From positions 1 through 64,000 of the forward strand of contig NZ_VJZP01000005.1 in NCBI RefSeq assembly GCF_007097265.1: a stretch of DNA of 64,000 nucleotides. Direction: 5' to 3'. The position numbers and the translations under genes were made by a program. Numbering within the stretch: position 1 is the stretch's first letter; each line of letters starts with the position of its first letter. This stretch comes from Flavobacterium gawalongense (GTDB taxonomy: Bacteria > Bacteroidota > Bacteroidia > Flavobacteriales > Flavobacteriaceae). Positions 35,171 through 44,090 of this stretch are shown piece by piece. Under the pieces are notes generated by a model. It worked only from the letters and a program-made list of their open reading frames with translations, was not told the origin of the DNA and did not search any database.

Positions 35171-35206
35171 TAAAAAAATACAACAAATTTCAATAAAAAA
35201 GTTACA

Positions 35207-36760
35207 ATGATAACAATAGTAGGTCAATTCGGAATGAAAGAGGCATTGGGGCAATTGGGTGTAAAAGCCATAAACGAAGGAACATCAACAGGAATAAACC
35301 ATTTTTCAAACGGTGAAATTCTGGAAAGTTATTCGCCAGTTGACGGTCAATTAATAGCATCAGTAAAAACTTCAACCGCCGCCGATTACGAAAAAGTAAT
35401 GCAAACTGCAACCGAAGCTTTTAAAACATTTAAATTGATGCCAGCACCACAACGTGGGGAAATCGTGCGTCAGTTTGGAGATAAATTACGTAAAAACAAA
35501 GAAGCTTTAGGCAAATTGGTTTCCTACGAGATGGGAAAATCATTGCAGGAAGGATATGGAGAAGTTCAGGAAATGATTGATATCTGTGATTTTGCAGTTG
35601 GATTATCCAGACAATTACACGGATTGACCATGCATTCAGAACGTCCGGGACATAGAATGTACGAGCAATACCACCCAATGGGCGTTGTTGGAATCATTTC
35701 GGCATTCAATTTTCCAGTAGCAGTTTGGGCTTGGAATACCGCTTTGGCTTGGATTTGTGGAGACGTTTGCGTTTGGAAACCTTCAGAAAAAACACCACTT
35801 TGCGGAATTGCCTGTCAAAATATTATTGCTGAAGTAATCAAAGAAAACAACCTTCCAGAAGGAATTTCTTGTTTGATAAACGGAGATTATAAAGTGGGTG
35901 AAATGATGACCAATGATAGACGTGTACCATTAATTTCAGCAACCGGTTCCACTCGTATGGGTAAAATCGTGGCACAAGCTGTAGCGGGTCGTCTTGGAAA
36001 ATCATTATTGGAATTAGGAGGGAACAATGCGATAATAGTAACACCAGATGCTGATATTAAAATGACTGTTATCGGTGCTGTTTTTGGAGCAGTGGGGACG
36101 GCAGGACAACGTTGTACTTCAACTCGTCGTTTAATCATTCACGAAAGTATTTATGATAAAGTAAAAGATGCCATTGTTTCGGCTTACAAACAATTACGCA
36201 TCGGAAATCCATTAGATGAAAACAATCATGTTGGTCCGGTAATTGACAAACATGCCGTTGAAATGTACAACAAAGCGTTAGAAAAAGTGGTTGCCGAAGG
36301 CGGAAAAATCCTTGTAGAAGGTGGCGTTCTTTCGGGTGAAGGATACGAAAGTGGCTGTTATGTAAAACCAGCGATTGCTGAAGCTGATAACAGTTTTGAA
36401 ATCGTTCAACACGAAACATTTGCACCGGTATTATACTTATTGAAATATTCCGGTTCCGTAGAAGATGCCATTGCTATTCAAAACGGAGTGGCTCAAGGGT
36501 TATCATCTGCGATTATGACGAACAATTTGCGTGAAGCAGAACTTTTCTTATCCGTTACAGGTTCTGATTGCGGAATTGCAAACGTAAACATAGGAACTTC
36601 AGGTGCGGAAATTGGTGGTGCTTTTGGTGGAGAAAAAGAAACAGGTGGCGGACGTGAGTCTGGTTCTGATGCTTGGAAAATCTACATGAGAAGACAAACC
36701 AATACAATCAACTATACAACGAGTTTGCCATTGGCACAAGGAATAAAATTCGATTTGTAG
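35207..36760 (+). CDS. ALDH7-type aldehyde dehydrogenase (aminoadipate semialdehyde dehydrogenase-like)
   Basis: 517-residue NAD(P)-dependent aldehyde dehydrogenase. General base Glu in LLELGGNNAIIV, catalytic Cys in GTAGQRCTSTRRLIIH, cofactor-binding SATGSTRMGKIVAQAV and the family-7 C-terminal stretch IGGAFGGEKETGGGRESGSD followed by AWKIYMRRQTNTINY. ALDH7 members oxidise alpha-aminoadipate semialdehyde in lysine degradation, which is the most likely reaction. A role with the upstream 3-hydroxyanthranilate dioxygenase is less likely, as muconate semialdehyde dehydrogenases belong to another ALDH family. Own promoter box (35163) and terminator (36783). Confidence 0.9.
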   Translation: MITIVGQFGMKEALGQLGVKAINEGTSTGINHFSNGEILESYSPVDGQLIASVKTSTAADYEKVMQTATEAFKTFKLMPAPQRGEIVRQFGDKLRKNKEALGKLVSYEMGKSLQEGYGEVQEMIDICDFAVGLSRQLHGLTMHSERPGHRMYEQYHPMGVVGIISAFNFPVAVWAWNTALAWICGDVCVWKPSEKTPLCGIACQNIIAEVIKENNLPEGISCLINGDYKVGEMMTNDRRVPLISATGSTRMGKIVAQAVAGRLGKSLLELGGNNAIIVTPDADIKMTVIGAVFGAVGTAGQRCTSTRRLIIHESIYDKVKDAIVSAYKQLRIGNPLDENNHVGPVIDKHAVEMYNKALEKVVAEGGKILVEGGVLSGEGYESGCYVKPAIAEADNSFEIVQHETFAPVLYLLKYSGSVEDAIAIQNGVAQGLSSAIMTNNLREAELFLSVTGSDCGIANVNIGTSGAEIGGAFGGEKETGGGRESGSDAWKIYMRRQTNTINYTTSLPLAQGIKFDL

Positions 36761-36782
36761 GATAACAAATAATCATAAACTA

Positions 36783-36826
36783 AAAAAGGCCATTTGATAG
36801 TTACATTTCAAATGGCCTTTTTTTAT
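36783..36826 (+). terminator. intrinsic terminator of ALDH gene
   Basis: AAAAAAGGCCATTTGA / TCAAATGGCCTTTTTTT stem-loop. Confidence 0.88.
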
Positions 36827-36877
36827 TTTATAAACTGCTTCGTGAACTTCACGAGAAATCTTTGTGCTTAAACCATT

Positions 36878-37372
36878 CTACATATTAAACGAAGCACCAA
36901 TATTAAAAGTAAATTGGTTGTTTAAATGATTAAAAACTTCAGAATTGCTGTCGTATTTTGCTATCGGGAAACCAGCTTCGGAATAAATTCCAAATCCTTC
37001 CGAAAAGAAATAGCGCATACCAACGTGTCCGCCAAAGTTTTTAAGCCCTAAATTCAATCCTGGATAAAAATCTAATTTCTCATCAACTTTTAAAACGTTT
37101 CCAAGATTAGCATTAATTCTAAATTTAGCATCAAAACGATCTTTGAATTCTGGTTTTTCGCCTAAAACTTCTTTTACGCCCAATAAATAAGATCCAACAA
37201 ATCCGTACGATAAGTTTTCGCCAATTCCAAAATCAGTAGATACTTGAATTCCTGTTCCTCCGTTTTGAATATTAGCTCCTACATTAAATTTCGCATCGCC
37301 TTTTCCTTTAAAAGCTTGTGCGTTTATCAAACTAAATGACAGCAATAATGCCAGCGTAATAATCTTTTTCAT
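36878..37372 (-). CDS. small outer membrane beta-barrel protein
   Basis: 164 residues with signal peptide (residues 1-18, ending INAQ) and alternating amphipathic strands (DAKFNVGANIQNGGTGIQVS, FRINANLGNVLKVDEKLDFY, GGHVGMRYFFSEGFGIYSEA), ending in NIGASFNM. It looks like an eight-strand barrel such as the DUF6646-type flavobacterial proteins; that family name is from memory. Function unknown. The gene is followed by no clear operon partner, with metallophosphoesterase upstream on the same strand 45 bp away. Confidence 0.8.
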   Translation of the reverse strand: MKKIITLALLLSFSLINAQAFKGKGDAKFNVGANIQNGGTGIQVSTDFGIGENLSYGFVGSYLLGVKEVLGEKPEFKDRFDAKFRINANLGNVLKVDEKLDFYPGLNLGLKNFGGHVGMRYFFSEGFGIYSEAGFPIAKYDSNSEVFNHLNNQFTFNIGASFNM

Positions 37373-37417
37373 ACTCTTGAGATTTAATAATTTCTTGCAA
37401 AAATAGTTTTTTTTAAA

Positions 37418-38143
37418 CTAATTCCTACCTTTTTCACTTGGATATAAAGTTGGTAAAGGTTCGCTCTGCCAGAATTCTTTTGTATCAACATCCATAATAG
37501 TTAAAGAACCTTTGAAAGCGGCGCCGGTGTCTATATTCCAAATACAGGCCATTTGAACCGGAGTGGTTTCGCCAATTCGAGAAACAGGCGTGTGACCAAT
37601 GTAAATTTCATTGTATAATGTGAATCGTTTGGGATACAATAAATCATCGGATTTCATGTTTTTATCCAATGCCAAAGCGGTTTCCCACAAGGTTCTGTCC
37701 CAATAAAAAAGCTTTGGAAAATATTCGAAATCGATGCCATTCATATTGGTAAAACCGGCGTGAATAAACAAACGGTTTTGTTCATCAAGATAAAAATTTT
37801 CCAGTGATTGGAGGAATTCAATATGTCTTTTCTTGGTCTCCGCATTAGTTTTTTCATACGCAATAACCGTTGCTTCGCCTCCATGTTTGTACCATAAAAG
37901 ATTGTCTTTGCTGTCGTTAAGCCAGTGCAGCAGTAATTCATCGTGGTTGCCGCGAATAAAAACACAATTGTTTTTGGCACTCAATTCAATTAAATAATCA
38001 ATTACCTGAGGGGACTGGCTCCAGCCATCAACATAATCTCCCAGAAAGATTAAGGTATCTTTTGTAGTTACGTTGGCTCTTTCCATAATTTGGTGTAGCG
38101 CATGCAAACCACCGTGTATATCGCCTATGACGAGTGTTCTCAT
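37418..38143 (-). CDS. metallophosphoesterase (serine/threonine phosphatase-like)
   Basis: 241-residue calcineurin-like phosphoesterase. Metal-binding blocks: VIGDIHGGLHALHQIM (GDxHG), FLGDYVDGWSQSPQVIDYLI (GDxVD), FIRGNHDELLLHW (GNHD), with later His in FIHAGF and IGHTPVSRI. The arrangement is that of PPP-type phosphatases and symmetrical diadenosine tetraphosphatases. Substrate uncertain: phosphoprotein or Ap4A. Cytoplasmic, no signal peptide. Possibly cotranscribed with the downstream barrel gene. Confidence 0.88.
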   Translation of the reverse strand: MRTLVIGDIHGGLHALHQIMERANVTTKDTLIFLGDYVDGWSQSPQVIDYLIELSAKNNCVFIRGNHDELLLHWLNDSKDNLLWYKHGGEATVIAYEKTNAETKKRHIEFLQSLENFYLDEQNRLFIHAGFTNMNGIDFEYFPKLFYWDRTLWETALALDKNMKSDDLLYPKRFTLYNEIYIGHTPVSRIGETTPVQMACIWNIDTGAAFKGSLTIMDVDTKEFWQSEPLPTLYPSEKGRN

Positions 38144-38542
38144 TTCTTATTATCTCAATTTGTTCTTTTACAAAAATAGCAGAAAAGAGGTTTGTTTTTA
38201 TAATTTTTTTAAACTTCTAGCTTTCAATATAGTTAGAATGAATTGCCGTTGGTTTTAACCAACGGATAGGTAGGTTTTTATTGGTATTGACTTTAACCAA
38301 AACAAAGCGATATTTTGACTAAAGCCAATGAGAATTGCTTTTTTGCGTTCCGTTGGTTAATACCAAAGGCAATTCAAATCATAGTGAATCATACTTCTTA
38401 TTCCGAAGCTAATGTGAGAGGTATAACATTAAATGGCATTATTCAAATTTTTATTTCAGTGCTGCAAAAAAATCACTGTTTTTGGTGATAGTTTGATAAA
38501 GTATTTTAGGTTATTTTTACCAAAACTTAAAACATATATAAG
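38144..38542. other. gene-free stretch with palindromic element
   Basis: Apart from the inverted-repeat element at 38240-38375, no gene or structured RNA could be recognised here. Confidence 0.4.
38240..38375. repeat. 136-bp inverted-repeat element (family K)
   Basis: Left arm GAATTGCCGTTGGTTTTAAC plus CAACGG (38240-38265), right arm CCGTTGGTTAATACCAAAGG plus CAATTC (38350-38375); the arms are complementary at 24 of 26 positions. The left arm also contains its own palindrome CCGTTGGTTTTAACCAACGG. It resembles a small MITE or a REP-like element, without a visible target duplication. Confidence 0.7.
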
Positions 38543-38638
38543 ATGAATGCAGTTCTCGCTTTGTTGCTTCTATTGACCAGTTTTGTATGTCAAGTAATAA
38601 ATGAAATTATAGTTTGGTTTGCGGCATTGTGGTCGTAA
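38543..38638 (+). CDS. candidate 31-residue hydrophobic small protein
   Basis: ATG-initiated frame encoding MNAVLALLLLLTSFVCQVIN then EIIVWFAALWS, one long hydrophobic segment suited to a single membrane span. It lies in otherwise gene-free DNA, preceded by A-rich sequence (AAAACATATATAAG) like other starts in this window. No family known to me, and it could be chance; kept as a low-confidence small gene. Confidence 0.3.
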   Translation: MNAVLALLLLLTSFVCQVINEIIVWFAALWS

Positions 38639-38688
38639 ATACTTTGTAAATAATCTGTAATTTATTAAAAAGATTGCTTTTTAATATT

Positions 38689-39828
38689 TCACTGCACATC
38701 ATATTTCATCTTTCTCAAAATTCGCAATGCTTCTTTAAACGATAAATATACTTGGTTGAAAGGTTTTAAAAGCAGTTTGGCATCAATCAGTTTTTGTTTG
38801 GCTTCTTCAAAACCGTTGAGGTAACAAATCATGAATGTCGAGGGTAAGTTCTCTAAATCTTTGTGTTCTCTTTCAGTTAACGAAAGTCCTTTTTTTAGTT
38901 TGTTCAGCAAAGCAATATTGGAATTGTAAATATGAAACAACATTTTCTTATTGAATTCCGGTGGCTGAAAAAGCATTTCCCTTTCAATTTTGTAATAACC
39001 ATTATCATGAAAATGAATGGTTTGTTTCTCCAAAGGATAATAACTCGTTTTGTCATTTAAACCTAAGGGAACATATTCTATAATCGTGAAAGTGTCCTCG
39101 TCAAAAGTAATTTCGACAACATCCTGAGCCGAGTAAAACAGCTTGATTTGTTCGTTTATCAGTTCAATGTCAACACGGGATAAATAGGTTTTATCACGGG
39201 ATTTTTTAGCAATTCCTGCCCAGCAAATCACGAATAATTCTTTAAAAACTTTATACTTTGGTGACATATCCTTGTGCCGAAAATTCATGAAATCGATCAC
39301 GCCATCGAGCGTATATTTGATGCTGTTTCTAGAATTGTTTTCGATTCCAATAACAGTTTCTGTGTTCTGGTAATTCTTCTCGATTTCGCCTTCCACCGGC
39401 ATTGTATTACTGCCTCGTCGTATAAAAACGGCATTGGCTGGAATAGTATGAATTCCTTTTTTGAAATGAGAAGTTTTGCTTTTTGGTTTGATGGTTACCA
39501 ATCCTATCACTTTATCCTTTGGCAAATTTGGGAATGGTACATTCTCGTACTGAATTTTCGGAGGATTTTCAAGATATGCATTCACTAAATTCTGAATCCG
39601 GCTATCGTCAAAAAAGTCATCACCCACAATGGCATTGTCTTGGTCCTCAACTCCAACCACTATATAAGAATTATTAGTGGGATTCGAATTGGACAAGGCG
39701 CAAATGTGTTTGAGGAACTTGGCTTTTCCCTCTCTGGTATGTAAATTCAACTGACGCTTTTTGTCATAAAAACTGCTCTCATCATTGTGGGCAAGGAGGT
39801 TTTTTATAAGTAAACGTTTGTTAATCAT
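38689..39828 (-). CDS. AlbA_2/Schlafen-type DNA/RNA-binding domain protein
   Basis: 379 residues. The N-terminal third shows the AlbA_2 (divergent AAA-4) pattern: ESSFYDKKRQLNLHTREGKA, FLKHICALSNSNPTNNSYIV, VGVEDQDNAIVGDDFFDDSR, and later IPANAVFIRRGSNTMPVEGE. Such proteins are often annotated as ATP-binding or RNA-binding. The C-terminal part (about 170-379) is alpha-helical and specific to Bacteroidota. Role unknown. It is divergent from the DUF4382 gene, with their 5' ends about 120 bp apart. Confidence 0.82.
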   Translation of the reverse strand: MINKRLLIKNLLAHNDESSFYDKKRQLNLHTREGKAKFLKHICALSNSNPTNNSYIVVGVEDQDNAIVGDDFFDDSRIQNLVNAYLENPPKIQYENVPFPNLPKDKVIGLVTIKPKSKTSHFKKGIHTIPANAVFIRRGSNTMPVEGEIEKNYQNTETVIGIENNSRNSIKYTLDGVIDFMNFRHKDMSPKYKVFKELFVICWAGIAKKSRDKTYLSRVDIELINEQIKLFYSAQDVVEITFDEDTFTIIEYVPLGLNDKTSYYPLEKQTIHFHDNGYYKIEREMLFQPPEFNKKMLFHIYNSNIALLNKLKKGLSLTEREHKDLENLPSTFMICYLNGFEEAKQKLIDAKLLLKPFNQVYLSFKEALRILRKMKYDVQ

Positions 39829-39892
39829 TGTTAATGTTGATTATTAGATTTAGAAACGCACTAAAAGGAAATTTTCTACGTTTTAAATTTAC

Positions 39893-39900
39893 TAATTTTG
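39893..39900 (+). promoter_or_regulatory. -7 box of DUF4382 gene
   Basis: TAATTTTG, a match to TAnnTTTG, 47 bp before the ATG at 39948. It supports that start over the in-frame ATG at 39828, which would lie upstream of the promoter. Confidence 0.6.
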
Positions 39901-39947
39901 TACGTATAAAACTCACTAAAAATAAAGAACTAAAAAATACGAAAACC

Positions 39948-40814
39948 ATGAAAAATATAAAATTTTACGTATTAGGCTTTTTTGCGATAACGCTGCTGAG
40001 TTTGTTTTTCACAAGGTGTGACAACAATGATTCAACAGGAACAGCAAGAGTTACCGTGAGACTGTTCGATGCTCCGGGAGATTATGACCAGGTGAATGTG
40101 GAAGTGTTGGATGTTTTGATAAAAAACAGTTCAGACCCCAGTGATCAGGGATGGGAAAGCATTGGAAATCTTCCCGAAGGAGGCAAAATTGTTGATTTGC
40201 TGACATTGAGAGGCGGAGTTAACGCTTTATTGGCAGATGACTTGGTCCCTTCAGGGAATTTGGGGCAAATTCGATTGGTGCTTGGTGATGATAATTCGGT
40301 ATTGCTTAAAGGTGAAACTGTTCCAATTCCCTTGAATACCCCTAGTGCCCAACAATCCGGTTTGAAACTAAAAGTTAACCAAATCCTGGAGGCGGGCAAA
40401 ACATACGATTTCCTATTGGATTTTGATGTGGATGGCTCTATCGTCAAAGCCGGGGGTTCCGGAATTTATAATTTGCACCCAGTTGTCAGGGTTTCCACGG
40501 TAGAAGCTTCGGGAGGTATTACAGGCAAAGTTACTGGTCCATTACTTACTAGTTCACCACTTGCATTCCCAACTGGGTTTGGGGTAGGGGTGTCGGCGGT
40601 AAAGGCAGGGAATGATCCCATTACGACAACTATGAATACGGATACCGGTGTATTTCTGTTACCCGGGCTTCCCGCAGGAACGTATACGGTAACATTAACC
40701 CCTAATACTCTTCCTACTCCTCCTACTGTGACATGGTCACAAACACCACAAATTATTACGGGAGTAGTTGTAAGTAACGGAGTAACGACTGACATGGGTA
40801 ATTTTTCATTTTAA
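39948..40814 (+). CDS. DUF4382 lipoprotein
   Basis: 288 residues from the Met at 39948, which directly precedes a signal peptide with lipoprotein Cys (LLSLFFTRCDNND). The first domain (ARVTVRLFDAPGDYDQVNVE to the VDGSIVKAGGSGIYNLHPVV segment) is DUF4382, a beta-rich surface domain in Bacteroidota. The C-terminal part (about 200-288) looks like a carboxypeptidase-regulatory/SpaA-like fold (GVFLLPGLPAGTYTVTLTPN). Probably a cell-surface protein of unknown role. Proline, threonine and glycine content is high toward the end. Terminator at 40826-40863. Confidence 0.88.
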   Translation: MKNIKFYVLGFFAITLLSLFFTRCDNNDSTGTARVTVRLFDAPGDYDQVNVEVLDVLIKNSSDPSDQGWESIGNLPEGGKIVDLLTLRGGVNALLADDLVPSGNLGQIRLVLGDDNSVLLKGETVPIPLNTPSAQQSGLKLKVNQILEAGKTYDFLLDFDVDGSIVKAGGSGIYNLHPVVRVSTVEASGGITGKVTGPLLTSSPLAFPTGFGVGVSAVKAGNDPITTTMNTDTGVFLLPGLPAGTYTVTLTPNTLPTPPTVTWSQTPQIITGVVVSNGVTTDMGNFSF

Positions 40815-40825
40815 AAGAACTTTAG

Positions 40826-40863
40826 AACAAAAAACAGCTGAAAATACAGCTGTTTTTTTGTTC
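40826..40863 (+). terminator. intrinsic terminator of DUF4382 gene
   Basis: AAAAAACAGCTG / CAGCTGTTTTTTT stem-loop with short A-rich loop. Confidence 0.88.
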
Positions 40864-40948
40864 TAAAATAAATGGAATAGCGAATGAGAATTGCAGATTT
40901 ATAAATTTAAAAGACACTCCAAAATCTGCAACCTGTCATCTGAAATCA

Positions 40949-41821
40949 TTAAGGTACATTATTCCCCATACTTTCTGTCCAAATGGCAAACCAATCTTCT
41001 TGTTCCAGTTCTAATTCAACTGCTTTCATCAACGATTGAATTCTGGCCACATTTACTGTTCCGGCAATAGGAATAACTTTTGCAGGATGTTGTAAAACCC
41101 AGGACAGCAAAATGGTATCGGAACCCAAATGGTATTTTGAAACCAATGTCGCCAATAATTTTTTTAATCGGTGGGTTTGTGGAATATCTTCCCTAAAAAC
41201 ACATCCCAACGGATTCCATGACATAGGACGAATGTGGTTGGTTTGCATATAATCAAAACTTCCGTCAAGCATCGGTTCAAAGTTGGTAGCCGAAAATTGC
41301 ACCTGATTGTAAGTGATTTCCGTTTTCTGACGAATCAATTCTGTTTGCGAAGAAGTGAAATTAGAAAGGCCAAAATCAATAATTTTTCCATCGGATTTTA
41401 GTTTCAAAACAGCTTCGGCAATTTCATCCGCCTGCATCAAAGGACTGGGTCTGTGAAGCAAAAACACATCCAGATAATCGGTGTGTAAATTTTTTAATGA
41501 ATTTTCAACGGACCAAATAATGTAGTCTTTCGAATACTCATAATGTTTTATGGTATTGGTGCGATTTTCCGTCACCATTTGGATGCCACATTTAGATATG
41601 AGTTGCATTTTTTCTCTGGCTATTTTGCCGGAAGCAAATGCTTTTCCAAAATCAGATTCCGTGGTATAGTCACCATATATATCCGCATGATCAAAGGTGG
41701 TAATTTTGTTTTCTAAACAGATATTTATCATGTTTTCCATTTCTGTTGTATTGAGATTTTTATCCCAAATTCCCCAATTCATGACACCTGCTACAATAGG
41801 TGATAATTTTGTTTTACTCAT
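40949..41821 (-). CDS. aldo/keto reductase
   Basis: 290-residue NADPH-dependent (alpha/beta)8-barrel oxidoreductase, related to the E. coli YdhF subgroup. Catalytic tetrad: Asp and Tyr in TFDHADIYGDYTTESDFGKA, Lys in MQLISKCGIQM, His in LDVFLLHRPSPLMQ. Cofactor region GTVNVARIQSLMKAVELELE near the end. Substrate unknown. Single gene, convergent with DUF4382. Confidence 0.9.
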   Translation of the reverse strand: MSKTKLSPIVAGVMNWGIWDKNLNTTEMENMINICLENKITTFDHADIYGDYTTESDFGKAFASGKIAREKMQLISKCGIQMVTENRTNTIKHYEYSKDYIIWSVENSLKNLHTDYLDVFLLHRPSPLMQADEIAEAVLKLKSDGKIIDFGLSNFTSSQTELIRQKTEITYNQVQFSATNFEPMLDGSFDYMQTNHIRPMSWNPLGCVFREDIPQTHRLKKLLATLVSKYHLGSDTILLSWVLQHPAKVIPIAGTVNVARIQSLMKAVELELEQEDWFAIWTESMGNNVP

Positions 41822-42033
41822 GGTTTTTATTTTTTATTGAAATGCTTAATTCTTCGATTTCAAAGTATATTTTTCAAAGTTCTTAAAAATAGGTAAATTC
41901 TATCATAATTCATCCTTAAAATTAGGGCATTTGTCGAAGTTTTAACCATTTTTTAACATCTTACTTCTAAAAAAAAATTCAATTTGCACTCTCAAAAGTA
42001 AGGCATTAAACACACGGTTTTAAAAATAATAAA

Positions 42034-43038
42034 ATGGAAGAAAATACAGCGACTTTAGACATCAGAGCAATCAATGAAAAAATTGAAAGAGAGAGTGCTT
42101 TTATAGACCTTCTCACTATGGAAATGAACAAGGTTATCGTAGGTCAAAAGCACATGGTGGAGCGTTTGTTAATCGGACTTTTGGGTCAGGGACATATTTT
42201 GTTGGAAGGAGTTCCCGGATTAGCAAAAACTTTAGCGATAAATACCCTTTCACAAGCGGTACACGGATCTTTCAGCAGAATACAATTTACACCGGATTTA
42301 TTGCCTGCCGATGTTGTTGGGACAATGATTTACAACATCAAACAAAATGAATTTTCGATAAAAAAAGGACCAATTTTCGCTAATTTCGTCCTTGCCGATG
42401 AGATTAACCGTGCGCCAGCCAAAGTACAATCGGCATTGCTAGAAGCGATGCAGGAAAAACAAGTGACTATTGGTGATACAACTTTTAAACTAGACCGACC
42501 ATTCTTGGTTTTGGCTACGCAAAATCCAATCGAACAAGAAGGAACATATCAATTGCCTGAAGCACAAGTCGATCGTTTCATGTTGAAAACGGTTATTGAT
42601 TATCCAAAAATGGAAGATGAACGGTTAGTGATTCGTCAAAACTTAAAAGGAAGTTATGAAAAAGTAAATCCTGTAGTTTCAGTAGAACAAATTTTACGTG
42701 CTCAAGAAGCGGTTCGTGAAGTGTACATGGACGAAAAAATAGAAAAATACATACTTGATATCATTTTTGCCACGCGTTACCCAGAGAAATACAAATTGGC
42801 CGATTTGAAACCATTAATCAGTTTTGGAGCTTCGCCACGTGGAAGTATCAATTTGGCGAATGCCGCAAAATGTTACGCCTTTATCAAACGTCGCGGATAT
42901 GTAATTCCAGAAGATGTTCGTGCTGTAGTTCATGACGTATTGCGTCACAGAATAGGAGTTACCTATGAAGCCGAAGCCGAAAATATTACTTCAGTGGATA
43001 TCATTAACAAAATCGTAAACGAAGTAGAAGTACCATAA
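42034..43038 (+). CDS. MoxR-family AAA+ ATPase, first gene of Bat operon
   Basis: 334-residue MoxR/RavA-type ATPase thought to act as chaperone with von Willebrand factor A proteins. Walker A is LLEGVPGLAKTLAIN, Walker B FVLADEINRAPAKVQSALLE, sensor 1 FLVLATQNPIEQEGTYQLPE, and the arginine region ASPRGSINLANAAK. In Bacteroidota it heads the Bat (Bacteroides aerotolerance) operon, as here. A repeat hairpin pair (43042-43218) separates it from the DUF58 gene. Its transcript start region shares a 15-base stretch (AATTTGCACTCTCAA, 41981-41995) with pheS. Confidence 0.95.
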   Translation: MEENTATLDIRAINEKIERESAFIDLLTMEMNKVIVGQKHMVERLLIGLLGQGHILLEGVPGLAKTLAINTLSQAVHGSFSRIQFTPDLLPADVVGTMIYNIKQNEFSIKKGPIFANFVLADEINRAPAKVQSALLEAMQEKQVTIGDTTFKLDRPFLVLATQNPIEQEGTYQLPEAQVDRFMLKTVIDYPKMEDERLVIRQNLKGSYEKVNPVVSVEQILRAQEAVREVYMDEKIEKYILDIIFATRYPEKYKLADLKPLISFGASPRGSINLANAAKCYAFIKRRGYVIPEDVRAVVHDVLRHRIGVTYEAEAENITSVDIINKIVNEVEVP

Positions 43039-43041
43039 GAA

Positions 43042-43218
43042 TAGTATTCAGTGTTCAGTTTTTAGTGTTCAGTCTAGGTCGTTTCAAAAATATTTGTTGT
43101 TAAATAATTACAATGTAAAAAACTTTAGACAATAGACTTAATACTAATAGGAAAGACTGACATAAATTAATTAACTGAATACTCTTACTGATCACTCAAT
43201 ACTGAACACTGATCACTA
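43042..43218. repeat. inverted family A repeats between moxR and DUF58
   Basis: Left AGTATTCAGTGTTCAGTTTT (43042-43073), right containing CAATACTGAACACTGATCAC (43173-43218), with about 100 unremarkable bases between. The left arm is identical over about 30 bases to 51872-51901. Confidence 0.75.
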
Positions 43219-43224
43219 AAAAAA

Positions 43225-44088
43225 ATGGATACAAAAGAGCTTTTAAAAAAAGTACGAAAAATAGAAATTAAAACCCGAAGATTGAGCGATCATATCTTTT
43301 CGGGAGAATATCACACCTCTTTCAAAGGACGTGGAATGACGTTCAGCGAAGTGCGCCAATACCAATACGGGGATGATATCCGTGCTATTGATTGGAATGT
43401 AACTGCACGTTATAATGAAGCACACGTAAAGGTTTTTGAGGAAGAACGTGAATTGACCATGATGTTAATGGTTGATATTTCGGGTTCAGAAAGTTTTGGT
43501 TCGAAAAACCAATTCAAAAAAGACATCGTTACGGAGATTGCTGCAACAATGGCTTTTTCAGCGACTCAAAACAATGATAAAATAGGTTTGATTTTGTTTT
43601 CAGATGAAATAGAATTGTATATTCCACCCAAAAAAGGAAGATCACACGTATTGCGAATCATTCGGGAATTGATAGAATTTCAGCCTAAAAGCCGTAAAAC
43701 AGATGTTGCCCAAGCCTTGAAGTTTTTATCGGGAACCCAAAAAAAGAAAGCCATCGTATTTGTAATTTCTGATTTCATGTCGGAGGATTATGAACAGACA
43801 TTAAAAATAGCTTCCAAAAAACACGATATAACAGGTATTCGCGTCTATGATATTCGAGAAGAAAAAATGCCCAATTTGGGTATGGTTTCTATGCTCGATG
43901 CTGAAACCGGAGAAATCGAATTGATTAATACTGGTTCAAAATCGGTGCGAATGAATTATGAAAAACAATATAACGATAAAGTAAACTATTTTAAAGAAAC
44001 ATTCAGTAAATCAGGTTCAGGTGTTGTAAACACTAGAGTTGACGAAAGTTATGTCACTAAATTATTAGGCTATTTTAAATCGAGATGA
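43225..44088 (+). CDS. DUF58 domain protein (Bat operon)
   Basis: 287-residue DUF58 protein with VWA-like fold. The conserved DUF58 block is RGMTFSEVRQYQYGDDIRAI followed by DWNVTARYNEAHVKVFEEER, then a MIDAS-like LMMLMVDISGSESFGSK. No membrane helix, so cytoplasmic, acting with the MoxR ATPase and the membrane VWA proteins BatA/B. The role of this complex is not settled; aerotolerance and envelope stress have been proposed. Next comes the guest four-helix-bundle gene rather than the BatD-like gene directly. Confidence 0.93.
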   Translation: MDTKELLKKVRKIEIKTRRLSDHIFSGEYHTSFKGRGMTFSEVRQYQYGDDIRAIDWNVTARYNEAHVKVFEEERELTMMLMVDISGSESFGSKNQFKKDIVTEIAATMAFSATQNNDKIGLILFSDEIELYIPPKKGRSHVLRIIRELIEFQPKSRKTDVAQALKFLSGTQKKKAIVFVISDFMSEDYEQTLKIASKKHDITGIRVYDIREEKMPNLGMVSMLDAETGEIELINTGSKSVRMNYEKQYNDKVNYFKETFSKSGSGVVNTRVDESYVTKLLGYFKSR

Positions 44089-44090
44089 TG

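Larger units (their letters stand above)
34581..35206. other. 626-bp intergenic region made of nested repeats
   Basis: No gene. It contains a small palindrome around 34580-34599 (ATCTGAATTAATTTCAGAT), a family G copy (34639-34663), a family E repeat starting at 34664 and interrupted by a 222-bp MITE (34758-34979), more family E sequence to about 35010, and an ALDH promoter box (35163-35170). Confidence 0.7.

Noticed and set aside
36135..36425. Minus-strand ORFs inside the ALDH gene and many similar shadow ORFs in other genes
   Set aside because: They overlap clearly assigned coding sequence and have unnatural composition.
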